Below are positions 1 to 17,640 of a stretch of DNA of 64,000 nt, one piece after another; the first letter of the stretch is position 1, and each line of letters begins with the position of its first letter. The position numbers were made by a program, and so were the translations under genes. A model generated the notes under the pieces. It saw nothing but the letters and a program-made list of their open reading frames with translations, was not told where the DNA came from and made no database searches. This DNA is from Chrysomallon squamiferum (Eukaryota; Mollusca; Gastropoda; Neomphalida; Peltospiridae). The stretch is taken from positions 10,213,095 through 10,277,094 of the forward strand of contig CM022671.1 in the NCBI GenBank assembly GCA_012295275.1, read 5' to 3'.

Positions 1-230
1 GATGGAAAGTAGGCACAGGCAAGGCGGGGTGGCGGCAACCCTGGTTTGAAGCATGGAATGCGGTGGTCGCAGCTAGACAGTTTTATTTCGGTTAAGTTCA
101 GATATCGGACATCGTCTAAGCTGTCCTTTTACAGATGGTGCTGCCAACAAATAATAAAGTTTTCATACAGAGTATCACTTACTCAGTCCCGTGCCTGAGA
201 GCGCTCCTTCCCTCTATACAGTTCTATATA
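1..230. other. GC-richer fragment at window edge, possible LTR or other transposon end
   Basis: This stretch is clearly less AT-rich than everything that follows. It holds an AATAAAG polyadenylation-like motif near position 153 and ends in a pyrimidine-rich tract around 205-220. The layout resembles the R-U5 end of a long terminal repeat or the 3' end of a transcript. No open reading frame of note is present and the left side is cut by the window, so the identity stays open. Confidence 0.2.
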
Positions 231-485
231 AAAATGTCTAGCTCAAACCAGCATTCCCTCGTGTTTCAATCTCTTCAAAATGGTTATTAATACTTGGTAC
301 AAAGCAATGAGATTATTTGAACTTGAATCGTATTTTCTGCGTTGTATGATGATTGTTGTGTATATATAAAGCAGCTAGTACTAAAACTTTATCACTAATG
401 TCATTTACATCTTCAAATAGTCAAATAGAGAGTGACAGCAATGTTTAATAAAACTAATTTAAATAAATAAATAAATAATAAATAA

Positions 486-534
<49 letters not shown>

Positions 535-1284
535 AAGCAGGTATTCTTGAAAATACTAAGTGTATGAAATCTGGAGAGAGAGAAAAATAATGATTTTCAT
601 GGTTTTTAATGATTTTCTATACACTAAATAAAAAGTAAATACAACCTATCCTACCTGAAAAAAGTGTACCAGCATCTGTTATAATATAACTGAAAGTTTT
701 GAAAGTGAATACAAAATATTTAGAATTTAGCTTAATAAATTCGTTAATGCTTCATTACATTATGTAAATTGTTATCTATTGTAAGTATTCTACTCTCTTT
801 TATTTACTCAAAATCAGATTTCAAATCAGAGCAAACCTATTATGCTGATGGTAATTTGTTACAGACATTATGCCTGCATTTTAATTCCGAGATATGTGTA
901 GGTACATCTATATCTCTTACAAGAGACATGTGTCTGATCTTGCAGAGCCTTCAAAATTGCATTTGAAATAATGATTCTTATTCTACTTTTCTTCTTCTTC
1001 TTATTATTTTGTCTAAAAACAATTCCCCATCTGCCATTTAAAAGTAAAGCAAATAACATTAGAAACAATTTAAAAAAAATAAAAGTAAATGCAGTGATGT
1101 TGATGAACTAGCATATCGAACTATTACTACAGAGAACACATTTTAAACAGCTGTCTCATTTACTTATTAACATAATATATTGCATTTTTGAATTTTTACT
1201 GGGAGAATTCACAATCTAAGGGAAATAGCTCATGTTCATGCATCAGTAATGGAAAAAGTCTATAAAATGCACAAGTCAATAAAG

Positions 1285-1337
<53 letters not shown>

Positions 1338-1776
1338 CATCATCATCATCATTTTTATCAAATGATGGCTAGGGTATATCAATGAGAAATGAAATCTTGA
1401 GGACTTCAATGTTGAGTTTTCATTTTACTTTTTAAAACTATTTATTTTTGTAACCAATGTTTGTATTCAGAATAAGTGATTTAAAGCATTTACAAACTTA
1501 GTTCTGGGAAACAAATTATAATCTAAAAAATATTATTCCAAATAATAAAAATAAAATTCTATTGAAAAATTGGAAAACTAAGCCATAAATAAAACTGAAA
1601 ATAAAAAGGTGTTTCCTAATATGAAACTTCCTATCTGTAATCCATGCTTCTAATACGTATTGCATTGACATTTTGTAATACTATAGAAAATCTGAAATTA
1701 AAAACTGATGTGTGAAAAAAATATGTTTTCATGGTCAGTGAATATTTTTACAAATTTTGAAAACCAGTGACAGTGT
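231..1776. other. AT-rich non-coding stretch with simple repeats
   Basis: No exon could be supported here. It contains A/AAAT-rich tracts (about 465-535) and an ATT microsatellite (about 1287-1337) ending in a short ATC run. Positions about 1200-1450, around the ATT run, are a diverged direct copy of about 1970-2180, which belongs to the 2.1-kb repeat that follows. Confidence 0.5.
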
Positions 1777-3663
1777 AATGTGTCTAAGTATTTAGACGAA
1801 GCAGCCCTTATATCTGAAAAAAAGAAGGAAAACAAAGTAAAGATTTCAGACTTGCAGAACCTCTTTAACAGAACATTTATACATCTTTTTTTCGTTTCTT
1901 TTTTGTTAATGGACATGAAAATGTCTAGGAATATATTTATGATTCTCTTTCTAAATAAAATGGTCTAAGAGAAATAAGTCTTACATTCAAACATCACTAA
2001 TGGGAAAAGTATCTATATAATGTACAAATTTATAAAGAAAAAATGATAAAATAATAAAAATTAAATAAAAACAATAACAAAAATAATAATAATCAGACAA
2101 ATGCTGAGTAATAATAGTGACAAATGAAATCTTAACTATTAGATGTTGCGTTTTCATTTATTATTTATAAACTTAAGAGAATATTTTGATAGCCTGTTTC
2201 ATTTTCTTTATTTTTCCTTTTCTTTTCATTATTTAATTTGTAAACTAATATGAACTGAAACAGTTTAAATCTATGATCTATTAGTGTTATGTGCATCAGA
2301 TTTGATCTGTTTGAAAATAATATTTTAACTTTTGTAAAATACTTTTTTCTTCTTTTAATAGCTTGATTGATTATTCTTTGATTGTAAATTCCTTCCTAAA
2401 TGTATATTCAAACAAATGTTATTCATTTCTTCTGTCATATCTGTCTATATGACTTGAAGATCATCCCAGTATCAGTCATCAATAGAATAATCAAGTTTGT
2501 TGAACTTGATTCATGTTTTATTCATAATATTTCATGCAGTAAGGTTTATGAATCGCAGAAGTTGTGTTAACAACTGACTGACCCAAGATTACGACTGTTG
2601 TCAAGATTGTGAGTCCTGTTCAAATATTTTTATGTACAGTGATAATTTGTTTTTCACTTTAGTGACTTTAATGTTAGCATATATTCTTTCACCAAACAAT
2701 GAAACTAATAGTCGATGAATTTGCTTTCAATGTTCCATTTCAGTCATTTCAAAAACACATAAATTATTCAAACTATTAAAATTGTTTAAATATGTGTTAA
2801 ACAAAAAATGTAAAAATGCATTATAACTAATAAACTAACAAGTAAATTTTGTAAAACACTTTTTAAAATAACACAGTAGTACCAGTACTATTATCAGAAT
2901 ATTTTTGTTTACTGATAAAAAAAAATCCCATCAAACAAAATTCTATTTAGCATAATTAAGTTTATCACAAAATGTAAAGTTGTAAATAAAATTATGCATT
3001 CTCAAATATTAAAATTTGTTATAACAATATTGCAGCAAAATGAGTAAAATGATCACAAAATATGTTATCTCAAGATAATTAACAATAACTCATACATTCT
3101 CAATAGTTGCACTATGATTTTGTATTAAAAACCATCACAAAACATTCAGCAGTGCATTATTTAATAAACCATATTAAAAATAAAAATGCTTTATTTTCAT
3201 AAAAAAAAAAATACATCTGATGATTTTTCTAAATACAGAAAAAAAATAAAAAAGATAAACACTGATAATTTTCTTTTAATTGTAAATCATAATAGTTTAT
3301 AAAAAAAAATGTTACATAAACCAATCAAATTTACTAAGATTGCTTTTGTTTTTAATTCAATAAATAAATAAATCAATAAATCAATAAATAAATAAACAAA
3401 TAAAAACAAACAAATAAATAAAATTTAGAAATAATATTCATGATGTATACTAATATAAAACAAATTGTAAATTATAATGAAGAGATACAAATCATACTTA
3501 TGAATTCATCAACTTTTTCAAAAATTGTTTTATTAAATTTGGTGTAAGTGACATTGATTTCAATAGATCCAAGCTAGACTTCCAGTAATGGAGAAGATAA
3601 TGAAAATGATGCAGTAAACAACAAAAAGAGAGAAAAGGGAACTTTTACTTTTCTAAAAAAAAA

Positions 3664-3719
<56 letters not shown>

Positions 3720-3873
3720 TGAAATGTTAATAAGAAAATTCTTAATATTTGTTAAGAGTGGTCAAGTGTGTGCAGAAAGAGAATGCATTAAGTATCCTTT
3801 TTTCATTTGTACATGTTTGTGTGCATGTGTGTGTGTTTTAATAATTTAATGATACTAAGGTTTTCAGAACATT
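1777..3873 (+). repeat. 2.1-kb dispersed repeat, left arm
   Basis: This block reappears as its reverse complement at about 57018-59145. Several anchors line up in inverted order: the segment around 1800-2000 with 58900-59110, 2441-2700 with 58300-58560, 3200-3320 with 57560-57670, 3430-3600 with 57330-57480, and the AAT run at 3667-3715 with the ATT run at 57198-57267. The copies are diverged but alignable along their whole length, with length differences mostly in simple repeats. No protein domain was recognised inside. With 53 kb between the arms, this is more likely one repeat family inserted twice than a functional palindrome. Confidence 0.8.
3667..3715. repeat. (AAT)n microsatellite
   Basis: Uninterrupted AAT/ATA triplets inside the left arm of the 2.1-kb repeat. 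The matching position in the right arm carries the complementary ATT run, so the microsatellite seed was probably part of the ancestral element. Confidence 0.9.
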
Positions 3874-4241
3874 ATCAGTGTATTAAATGGTGTAAGTGAA
3901 GAATTTCAATCAATTTTTGTATGTGTAAATTATCAGTTTTTCAAGTAGGCATAAATTATCAGGGTTTAAATGGTGTAAATTATCAATTATTAAATTAAAT
4001 TTATCAGTGTGTTAAGTAAATGTAATTTACCAATGTTCTAACAGTAAAATTATTGTTGCAGTGTTGTTGTTGTTTTTCTTGTCTTTGCTTTTTTAGGATT
4101 ATGATAAATGTATATTTGTATTTGATAGATGTTTATGTGTAATGTTATTAATTTATATTATGTTCTGATGAATATTTGTTTTAATGAATGAACAATGTAT
4201 ATATAAAAACATACACTGTATTGATTATTATTTGTTTTAAG

Positions 4242-9157
<4,916 letters not shown>

Positions 9158-9361
9158 TTTTTAGAAGAGGAATGATATCATATTGGATTTATCCTTTGAA
9201 CATTATTCATTTAAAATATATGGTAAGTGTGATTTATGTTATTTTTAATCTACCATTTCATTACCATTGTCATGGTTGCTCAGGGGCAGATTATTGGGGG
9301 GTCCTCAGTTACACGGAACCCTTCGATGATAAATAAATAAATAAATAAAATTAAAAGTTAA

Positions 9362-9405
<44 letters not shown>

Positions 9406-9741
9406 ACAGAAGAAGAAAAAAAGATAAGCAAAAACACAAAACGAAAATGAAAATTGGATGAACATTTTTTTTCTCCGTAATTCTGTTAATTTTTTAAATT
9501 TATATTACATTTATTTATTTTTGAAATGCAAAACTTAGATGAGTTTTTAATAAATGTTACGAAAGGTACTTTTTGTTGTTGTTACTGCTTGCAACAAAAA
9601 AAATAAAAATAAAATAAACAAAAAAAAAATAAAGAAATAAATAATTTTAATTTAAGAAATAATAATAGGAAAAAAAAAAAATGAAAAAAATCAATAAATA
9701 AAATTAAAAAAAAAAAAAAAAAAAAAATAAAAAAGAACATA

Positions 9742-9786
<45 letters not shown>

Positions 9787-11089
9787 GAAATAAAAGAACT
9801 GGTGTCCGTTTCAATTGCGCGTAGCCTTAATTACTAAAATAAAACTTATTACAGAGTACCGGTCACTTCTAATAAAAATGGCAGAAATTGTTCGAAACAA
9901 TCTTATGTTTTGACGAGGTTAGTTGAATTAAATTATATCGGAAAATATATAAGTTTAGATTAAGACAGTCAGCTATAGCGTTTGATAAATAATAAGCGAG
10001 AGTATTGGCTTTTATTATTATTGCAATTTGGAATATTGTAATGACTGGTCCATGGTTGTGGGAAAACAATAGTAACGACCCCCCCCAAAAAAAAAAAGTA
10101 AATAAAACTTTAAGCAGATAAACATGCGAAAGACAGTTGATAATAGATTTTATTAATAATCGAAAATCAAGTATTACTCACAACTACACCTTCCTTTATG
10201 CACAAAAATTATATCATAATAATAATAATTCCACAATATATTAATGGAAATTAAAAATATTTAATTTAATTAGTTATAATTATCCAAAATTATTTAATCT
10301 GTATTCTAATGTCTTTAAACATATAAATATTTTTATGTATTTTTACTTTTGTCAGTTTTATATAAGTATATATAAAAATAATAATATAATGGATAAACTC
10401 AAATGTTAATTCATATTTATCAATGAATAGTTTATTTATTCTGAAATATGAACTAAAATTGGTAAAGCAAAAAGTAAGTAAATAAATAATAATTAAAAAT
10501 TAAAAAAATAATAATCACATAATAATAATGATAAAAGATGGGAAAGAAAATGAACAAAGACCTTTTAATACTTGTTTATTACATATTTTGTTTTCTTTTA
10601 TGCTGAGCAGCTCGGCTTGTTTTCCATAATTAATCAGTTTATCACTAGTTTAATACTAGTGAAGCTGCTTAATTAAGTCTCAATAGAAACCTAGCCACTG
10701 GCTTACCAGATTGAGATGTCAGTGACCATTATTTTCAAACTGACAGTTGAAATGCCAAGTTTATTTTACATTGCTTTCAGTTTTGAAAGGTATAAGTAAT
10801 CAGCCATTTTGAATTTTGATATTTTATAAAGTTTTCTAAATTTTATTTTAAACTAGATAATTACTCAGTTAAGTAAGTCTACTAATGAATGATACTTTGT
10901 CCTGAAAAATCAATTCATTTTACTAATGATATTTAATTTTTCATTGTTTTTTTTTTTATGTTTCTTTCAGAATTACCAGCACTGATATGAGATAAAAATC
11001 ATTCTTTGCAGAATGATGTTAGGATGTGTTTTGGTAAGTTTATACAAAATTCTTAAGCTATATCCTGTTTAAATGTCGGAAAATCATAG
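9158..11089. other. AT-rich non-coding stretch with poly-A and AAT tracts
   Basis: It contains an AAT run at about 9361-9402, long A-rich tracts at 9590-9785, and a perfect 8-bp palindrome with a 5-nt loop at 10642-10662 (arms TCACTAGT and ACTAGTGA). A short exon-like segment at about 10971-11033 is bounded by a pyrimidine-rich acceptor and a GTAAGT donor. It has stops in the frames checked and could at most be an untranslated exon. No gene is supported. Confidence 0.45.
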
Positions 11090-11960
11090 ATTAACTGATA
11101 ATCTGTAATATTATCTTTATAGTGTAATGTATGGTCCAAAGTATAATTTTGATTATTGATATAATGGTCATGATCTAAAATTTGTCCATTAACTAAATGG
11201 AGTTGTCCAAAAGAGTTGTCCATTAACTAAATCTGTTATCAAGTCATTGATTTCTTATAGTTAATTTTTCTTTCACCTGAACTGTCATTTTCCTTTTTCT
11301 TGGAGTGGATATTTATTTTTAAATGTTATGAGTTAAAATAATAAGAATCAAATCATTTTTGTGAATCATTCACTGTTTCTGCCAATAGCTGATCATTGTT
11401 TCCAGCTGCTGTTATGTTACACATTTATTCAAATACTTTGGCTTAATCATTCAGATTTTTAAATATTCATTTAATTCATAGTTAATTAGTCATTTTAATA
11501 ATAATAATATTATAAAAAAAAAAAAATTGGCGACATTAATTTTTGTTTAAAAGCCTCTGACTGAAATATTAAAATTTAAAATGTATCAAAAATAAATAAA
11601 CAATAAAAATAATACAATTTAATTTGTCTTAATTATAGTATACATCTGTGTACAATTTTATATATTTCTAAATGCTTAAACTGAGATTAAATAAAACAAT
11701 AATAATGATAATAATAATAATAATAATAATAAAACATCTGCTGATCCAGTGCTGATATTAATCTGTGCATTATGCATTTGTTGTCAGTCTTCTAAACTTA
11801 ATAACTAATAAAATAGTTATTATTAAAAATAAATAAATTATAAAAATAAAAATTAGCTAGTCATTAAGATTTAGAATGTACCCAATATGAAGCAAACAAT
11901 CCATTTATTCAAATCAGTGCTTTAATTTTATACCCAAGAAGGTATAAAAATGCTAAATTG
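11090..11960 (+). repeat. Dispersed repeat block, copy A
   Basis: This segment matches parts of 19540-20530 and 23440-25290. Shared landmarks are the phrase CATTAACTAAATCTGTTAT, a segment with TTTCACCTG followed by TGGAGTGGATATTTATTTT, and a segment ending in GTCATTAAGATTT. The order of the parts differs from the other copies, which suggests rearrangement. No coding potential was seen. Confidence 0.7.
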
Positions 11961-12022
11961 ACAGCAATCTATATAAATCAATAAGTCTATCTATCCACTA
12001 GAGAAATAAACACAACACCTCA

Positions 12023-12700
12023 GTGAAGGTTCACGTTAATTATTTAATTATGATATTTCCTGCTACTTATTGTTTCCGGCACCTTTCTAGCTTGTTAAAG
12101 GTTTCGTATTCGTCATTCAAAAACATTTGGTTTCCCCGCCTACCTGAATTCTCATCTTCACCGTTTTTTCACTCTCTCTTACTTCTCTATGCTCTGTTCT
12201 CTTCTCTTTTTTAATTACCTTGAACCTTGAAAAAATTTAATGTGCTAATCAGAGCAAGCTGTTGTGAAGCACGTCTAGGATGGGCACACTTTCTGACAGG
12301 TCAGTGGGCATGTTCGTCGCAGAAAAGAGTTTTGGGTAAGGAAAGAGAATGGGTTCTCGTTACGATGACAGGACACAAGGGAGTGTCCAGCATATTGGAT
12401 TGTAACGAATCTGTTGCAATGTTTCGTTGATGTTTTCCGCTTTTTGTTGTTTCCAGCACTTGTCTTGCTCGCTGAATGTCTCGTATTCGTCACCGGGTCC
12501 GTGTTGGTTGCGTCCTGTTTGTTTGTTCTGTTCTCAGCTGCTGTTGATGTTTCCTTGTTTTTTTTGGCTGCTTCCCTCTGGTCCAAAAATTCCAAACTTT
12601 TTTTTATTGCCAAATGTCTTTTTATTGATTTAAAAAATGCTATAAACACTTGCAACTAAGAATAAGAACATGAGTGTAGTTAACTTATTTACATTTATTA
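12023..12700. repeat. GC-richer island with a repeated segment, possible transposon fragment
   Basis: Two related segments of about 55 bp, at 12068-12120 and 12445-12500, share TTGTTTCC.GCAC and TCGTATTCGTCA. They bracket a region that is richer in GC than its surroundings. An open frame of 126 codons lies on the minus strand (12275-12655) and another of 81 codons on the plus strand (12414-12659). Neither shows a known domain, and their overlap suggests non-coding repeat sequence. An A tract follows at 12710. A short interspersed element or solo LTR is possible. Confidence 0.3.
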
Positions 12701-13374
12701 TGTACATCTAAAAAAAAAAAAAAAATAATAATACTATAACCGGGTAAGTACAGTCCGAAAGTAATATTTGTATAGTTTTATTTTTAATTATTAATTTAAC
12801 TGGTTATTCAAATTGATCCGTCAATCAGTCGATTCATCCATAGATCAATCAGCTGTTCAACCAATCAATCTGTAAGTCAGTAAATTCATTCAATTGTTGT
12901 TAATTTAATTTTATTTTATTTTTCGACACAAAAACATTCAACTCCAAGAGTCTAAAGTTTGTGTTTTGTGTTCAGAGTCCGTTACTACAGTGAGGAGGAC
13001 TAACTCTCTGTCTTTCATGTTTGGTGCCAAGATCTTTTGATTTTTAGTTCCTCCAGTGTGTTACGTAGTGCTTCTCTTTCCTTGGCGAAATTGTGACAGT
13101 GAAACAAGTAGTGTTTGATGGTTTCAGAGAGTGCACAGCTGCAGTTGGATGATGTGGTGTTGTGGTATTTGTATCAGATTGCAGTTAAGTTGGTCAAGTA
13201 ACCAATTCTTGCTTTGCTGAGATTGTTGTTGTGTAGTTTGTTGGCGAGTGTGATTTTGAGTGTTTTGGTTAGTGGTTTGATGTTCAAGTACCATTTGTTT
13301 TTGGTGTTGTTCCATTTGTTTTGCCACTGCTTGTCATAATGTTTGGCTGCGATGGAGAGAATTTCATTTATTCC

Positions 13375-13647
13375 TTAGTGTATATCGGTGCAGATGTCTT
13401 TGACTTTAATGCTGAGTGACTCTTTGGCGTAATGGTCGGCAAGTTTATTGCCGATGATGCTGACATGTGCTGGGAGCCACTTGATGATTAGTTGTTTGTC
13501 GTTGTGTTGTATGTCCTTGTGTAGATGTTGTATTCTGCTGAGTAGGTCTGGTCTGCTGGAGTGTCCGGATTGTATTGAGATGACGGAACTTAGGCTGTAT
13601 GAGAGTATGACTGTGTGTTTGTTGTTGTTGTGTTTCACCCACAGCAT
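13375..13647 (-). pseudogene. LINE RNase H domain
   Basis: The frame shows the order expected for a retroelement RNase H: a SLSSVISI segment, a stretch with LLSRIQHLHKDI, then KWLPAHVSIIGNKLADHYAKES, which corresponds to the family WxPxHxGIxGNExAD motif. Here the usual GNE/D-xAD is GNKLAD, so one acidic residue is replaced. The N-terminal part with the first catalytic Asp lies in another frame upstream (about 13650-13950). Confidence 0.75.
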
Positions 13648-14110
13648 GGCACTGATGATGGTGACCTATTCGGCCATGTATACCGAAAGGTGATTTCTGA
13701 TACAGGCGAATTGTATGCATGTGGGTTTGTTTGTGTGATCTTGGGCTATGAAGGTGAATCCTATTCTCCCGTTGTCTGGGTTTTTGGATCCATCGGTGTA
13801 GATGTGCGTGTGTTGTTTGTAGTCGTCGTTTGCTGCTGCTAGAAATATGGCTTTTTTGAAGGGTGTGAACTGTTTTGTCTGTTTCTGTTTTGATCAGGAA
13901 AGGTGTGTTTATTGCTGGTTTTGTTTCTTTGTGATATGCTGGCAGTGGCATTTCTGCTAATCCTGTTTCCCTTTCGATTTTGTTGGCTGTTGTTAGGAAA
14001 TTCGATAGTAGTGGATTATGCGATTTAAAGGGTTGCCCTATTCTTTGTTGGTCAGGGACCAGATCCTTGGCGGGGTGGTCTCTGCTGAGGGTGTGTATTT
14101 TCAGGTTGTA

Positions 14111-14926
14111 TTACAGTAGCTGCAGCTTTCTTCTGTATTTTAGTGGTTGGATGCTGTATATCGACAGGAGGCTGTCAGACGGTGTTGTGTTTGGTAGGTG
14201 GCCCATCACTCTGAGGGCGCTGGATTGAAGTATGTCTAGTTTTTTTAAAGAGTGTTCAGGAGCATTCGAGTAAGCCGTGGCTCCGTAGTCGAGCCTGGGG
14301 AGAATACATGCTTTGTTCATCAAAATTAGTGTTGACTCGTTTGCTCCCCAACTGGATTGAAGATTGAGCGTTTTTTTGCAGGATGCAATTATGTTGTGTA
14401 TGTGGCATCCGAAATTGAGTTGACTGTCGAATGTCACACCTAGAAATTTGAATGTTTTGGTTGGTGTTATGACGTTGTTGTCAATGTTTAGTGTGATTTT
14501 GTTATCTGTTTTTTTGTTGAAAAGGAGGCATGTCATTTTCAAAAGAGAAATCTTTATGCCCCATTTCAATGCCCAGTCATTTACATTGTTTAGGTCTTTT
14601 TGTATTTGTTTCTGTATTGCTGTGGTTGATCTGCCTGCAGGCCAAAAGGCGCAGTCGTCTGAAAAGAGTGCTGTGTTTATTGGTTGGGTTGGTGGAGTTT
14701 TGGCATTGTCTTGTTTGTCGAGTGCTGTGACGATGTCGTTGAAGAGTGTTGGCGAGATCTCAGATCCTTGTGGAATGTCGTTTTCGATTATCATTTTGTC
14801 CGAGGTGTGACCATTCACTTTGACTGCTATGGATCTGTTGTTGATGAAGTCTTTAATGAAGTTGAACATGTTGCCTTTGATGTTGTTGTTGATTAATTTG
14901 ACGAGCAGTCCCTTCTTCCATACCAT
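14111..14926 (-). pseudogene. LINE reverse transcriptase domain
   Basis: This open frame of 271 codons covers RT fingers/palm to thumb. It begins with a KKGLLVKLI.NNI segment, followed by DFINNRSIAVKVNG, DIPQGSEISPTLFN (RT block 4), ALFSDDCAFW (block 5, catalytic Asp pair), WALKWGIKIS (block 6) and KFLGVTFDSQLNF (block 7). It ends in a thumb-like RLDYGATAY segment. It is the longest intact part of the element. Confidence 0.85.
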
Positions 14927-15995
14927 GTCGAACGCTTTTTCAATGTCTAGGAATACTGTATTGAATTATTTTGATTTCCTAAAAGAATGGTTGATTGATG
15001 TTTGCAGGCGTGTGATCTGGTCATTTGTGCTCTGTTTCTTCCTGAAGCCGCTTTGTTATTTGCTGATTAAATTGTTGTCGTTTAGATGCTGGGTCAGGTG
15101 TGTGTTGATCATCATTTGCAGTGTTTTGCACATGTGGACGTCAGCGTGATCAGTCTGCAGCTGTTGGTAGTGAGTGATCTTTGTATGGTTTGGGCAAACT
15201 GAAACATTCGGCATGTTTCCAGTTTGTTGGAATCTTGCCTGTGGTCCATATTGTGTTGTAGAGGGCGAGTAAGATTAGTAGTGTTTCATCTGGTAGGTTT
15301 TGTGTAGCTTATTTTATCTGCTCCTGTGGCTGTACTTTTCTTGTTTTTGAGGGCATGTTCAAGTTCGCTGATGTTGAAGAGTTGATTGTATTTCATGTGT
15401 TCTGTGTCTGCAGAATATTTGTCGATTGTTAGATTGTCCAGTGGTTTCTTTGTGAATTTCACTGGGAAGTTTGAGTTGCTGCTGGACTTGGTGAAAGTTT
15501 CGCTGAGTAGGTCCGCTTTTTGCTTGTTGGTGAATTGGATGTTGTTTTTGTAGACAGTGTTGATTCTGTGTTTTTTTTTCCCTTGGAAGTTTTTCACTTT
15601 GGCCCACGTCTTTGAATGATGTTTTTTGGTCGATGTTGTTGCAAAAAAGTTCCCAGTGTTCTTGTTTTGCAGTAAGAATTAGATTGGAAACTTCTTTTCT
15701 TGCTATTTTGTATTTTTCGGGTTTGGAATAATTTCTGTCTTTTTTGTATTGTCTTCTGATTTTGTTTCTTTCTTTGCATTTCTTTTCTATGTGTTCCGCT
15801 CACCAGGGAGTGGATATTTTGCTGGTGCATTGTCTGGTTTTGGGTATGAATTTGTTAGCAATGGAGTGTATCGTGTTGGTGAGCGATGTGCAGTAGGTGT
15901 CGATGTCGTTAGGGTTCTTTGTGGTGATGTTTCTGCATGCTTTGTTGAAATTCCATTTGGGTGTGAAAATGGATCTGTCCAAGGTGTTCTTTCTG

Positions 15996-16448
15996 TTATA
16001 GTTGGTGATGGTTGCTGTTTTGTTCACTGAGCACTTGCCATTCGCAGAACACTGCAATGTCCTTACTTGTGAATGTTGGATCAATAGCAGATTGGCTACC
16101 ATTGATGTCCCTGATGTATGTAGGTGTTCCATCGTTCAGACAGACCAGCTGGTTTTGCGCTATGCAATTTTTGAGGATGATTCCTGGGCTGTCATCTGTC
16201 GAGCCACCCCATAAGGTGTTGTGACAGTTGAAATTGCCCACTATAATGAGCTTGTTGTTTGTTGTTATCATTTTGTTTAAGTCATGCGTTTGGATGGTGT
16301 GCAGTGCGGGAGTGGGTGGGCTGTACATGTTAATTATGTCGATGTTTTGATTGTTGTTGTGTACTGTGATGCTTAATATTTCTATGTTGGCATGTACTTT
16401 TCCTTGGTTCAGCTTGGTGTGTGGAATGTCTTGTTTGATGAGTGTCAT
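15996..16448 (-). pseudogene. LINE endonuclease domain, C-terminal part
   Basis: The frame shows IDIINMYSPP, KLIIVGNFNCHNTLWGG and SQSAIDPTFTS, the order found in the APE-type endonuclease of non-LTR retrotransposons. The usual GDFNAH is GNFNCH here, so a catalytic Asp is replaced by Asn, and SAIDLTF appears as SAIDPTF. The N-terminal part with LQWNTKGL follows in other frames up to about 16700. Confidence 0.75.
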
Positions 16449-16830
16449 GATGCCTCCCCAGATCTTGTTGAATCTGTTAACATAGCAACTCTATACCCGG
16501 GGACCTTAAAGGTTTTTGTTGTTTTGTTGTTTTTGTTGTAGTGTCCCAGCCATGTTTTTTGTATGCTATTATGTCTGGTGTGTTTTGAGTAGAGGCCAGG
16601 AAGTGTACGAGTTCATCTCTGTGACCTGCTCAGTGGAGGCCTTTAGTGTTCCACTGAAGAGTGGAGAGGCCTGTGTTATTGGTGTTCTTGTTGTGAAGAG
16701 AGTGTAAGTGGCTGGTACTATTTGCTGTTTTCTTTGTTCACTGTTGTTTTGTGTTTGTGGGATTTCTCTTGTCTGTGTGTAATTTAAGTCATTTTGTTGT
16801 CTGTGGAGATCTGCTGGTATATATAACTTA

Positions 16831-17640
16831 CTCCATCATACCTAACCAGCCTATGGAATCACTCATATTAGTGCATTATCAGTATGTTGAATTGATCCAT
16901 GTCTGATAGAATTATACATTTTATATATATATATATATCTGGAAAATTAAGGTCCCATCTATTGACTCTGATGAACATTAAAAAAAAAATAATAATAATA
17001 AAAATAAATAAATAAATAAATAATAAAAATAAATAAATAAACAAGGAAATAAAGAAAAGAAAAGAATACAAAAAGGTGGATTTCTCATGGAAAAGAGATG
17101 CCACCTGGGTTTCCAGGAGTTAACCATTTTAACTCCAGTTTTCCATGTGTTATCCATATGTCAGTGTTTATGAGTTGAGTGACAATATATTGATAGAGCA
17201 GTAATATTAGAGAAAATAATAATTATGAAACAAGAGGTACTTGGAACCTTTTGTCATATTAATAACCAGATTTTAAACAACAATAAATAGACTTATGTAC
17301 TGAAATCAGCTGTATTTTAATATTTCTTTTTAAAAAAAAATATATTAATATTTTCAGTGAAATAATTATTTATTCTTAACAAACATTTTGTGTGAAAAAT
17401 ATTTATATAAATAATTTATTTTTTGTTTTCAGTAATCTGCAGCTAGAAAACTGAACTGTGAAAATGACACAAGATTTGAAGGAAGGTAAAACTGCCTCAA
17501 GATATGAAGGAAGGTAAAACTGCCTTAGAAGGAAATCACAAAAGTTGACAATGAACTCAGGTTAGTGCCATTAGCTTCAGATACTTTATTTTATTTATTT
17601 GTTGTTTTTATGCTAAAATAATCAAATCGAAACTAAATGT
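16831..17640. other. AT-rich stretch with a possible small exon
   Basis: A short AT dinucleotide run lies at about 16921-16937 and AAAT repeats at 16981-17045. Between an acceptor-like TTTTCAG (ending 17432) and a GTTAGT-like donor (17562) lies a segment with a near-perfect 28-bp tandem duplication, 17470-17497 and 17498-17525. An ATG at 17464 opens only a short frame. No gene can be supported. Confidence 0.4.

Larger units (their letters stand above)
12955..16830 (-). mobile_element. Degenerate LINE of the I/Jockey type with endonuclease, RT and RNase H
   Basis: Read from the minus strand, a non-LTR retrotransposon polyprotein can be followed through several frames. The apurinic-type endonuclease starts near 16690 (LQWNTKGL) and continues through 15996-16448 (GNFNCHNTLWG, then SAIDPTF). 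A linker lies at 15286-15607. The reverse transcriptase palm is at 14111-14926, with DIPQGSEISPTLFN and the catalytic FSDD box in place of the common FADD. RNase H sits at about 13375-13950 (HTVILSYSLSSV, then IIKWLPAHVSIIGNKLADH). Several frameshifts and stops separate the parts, so this copy is dead, or badly sequenced. No ORF1 was identified. RNase H after the RT points to the I superclade. The 3' end is placed near 12955, where the character of the sequence changes. Confidence 0.85.

Noticed and set aside
12275-12655. 126-codon minus-strand open frame in a GC-richer island
   Set aside because: An 81-codon frame overlaps it on the opposite strand and the surrounding DNA carries repeated segments, so it is treated as repeat sequence rather than a gene.
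13445-13951. 168-codon minus-strand frame rich in His, Gln and Thr
   Set aside because: It is an alternative frame of the LINE RNase H region; the real homology lies in the overlapping frames.
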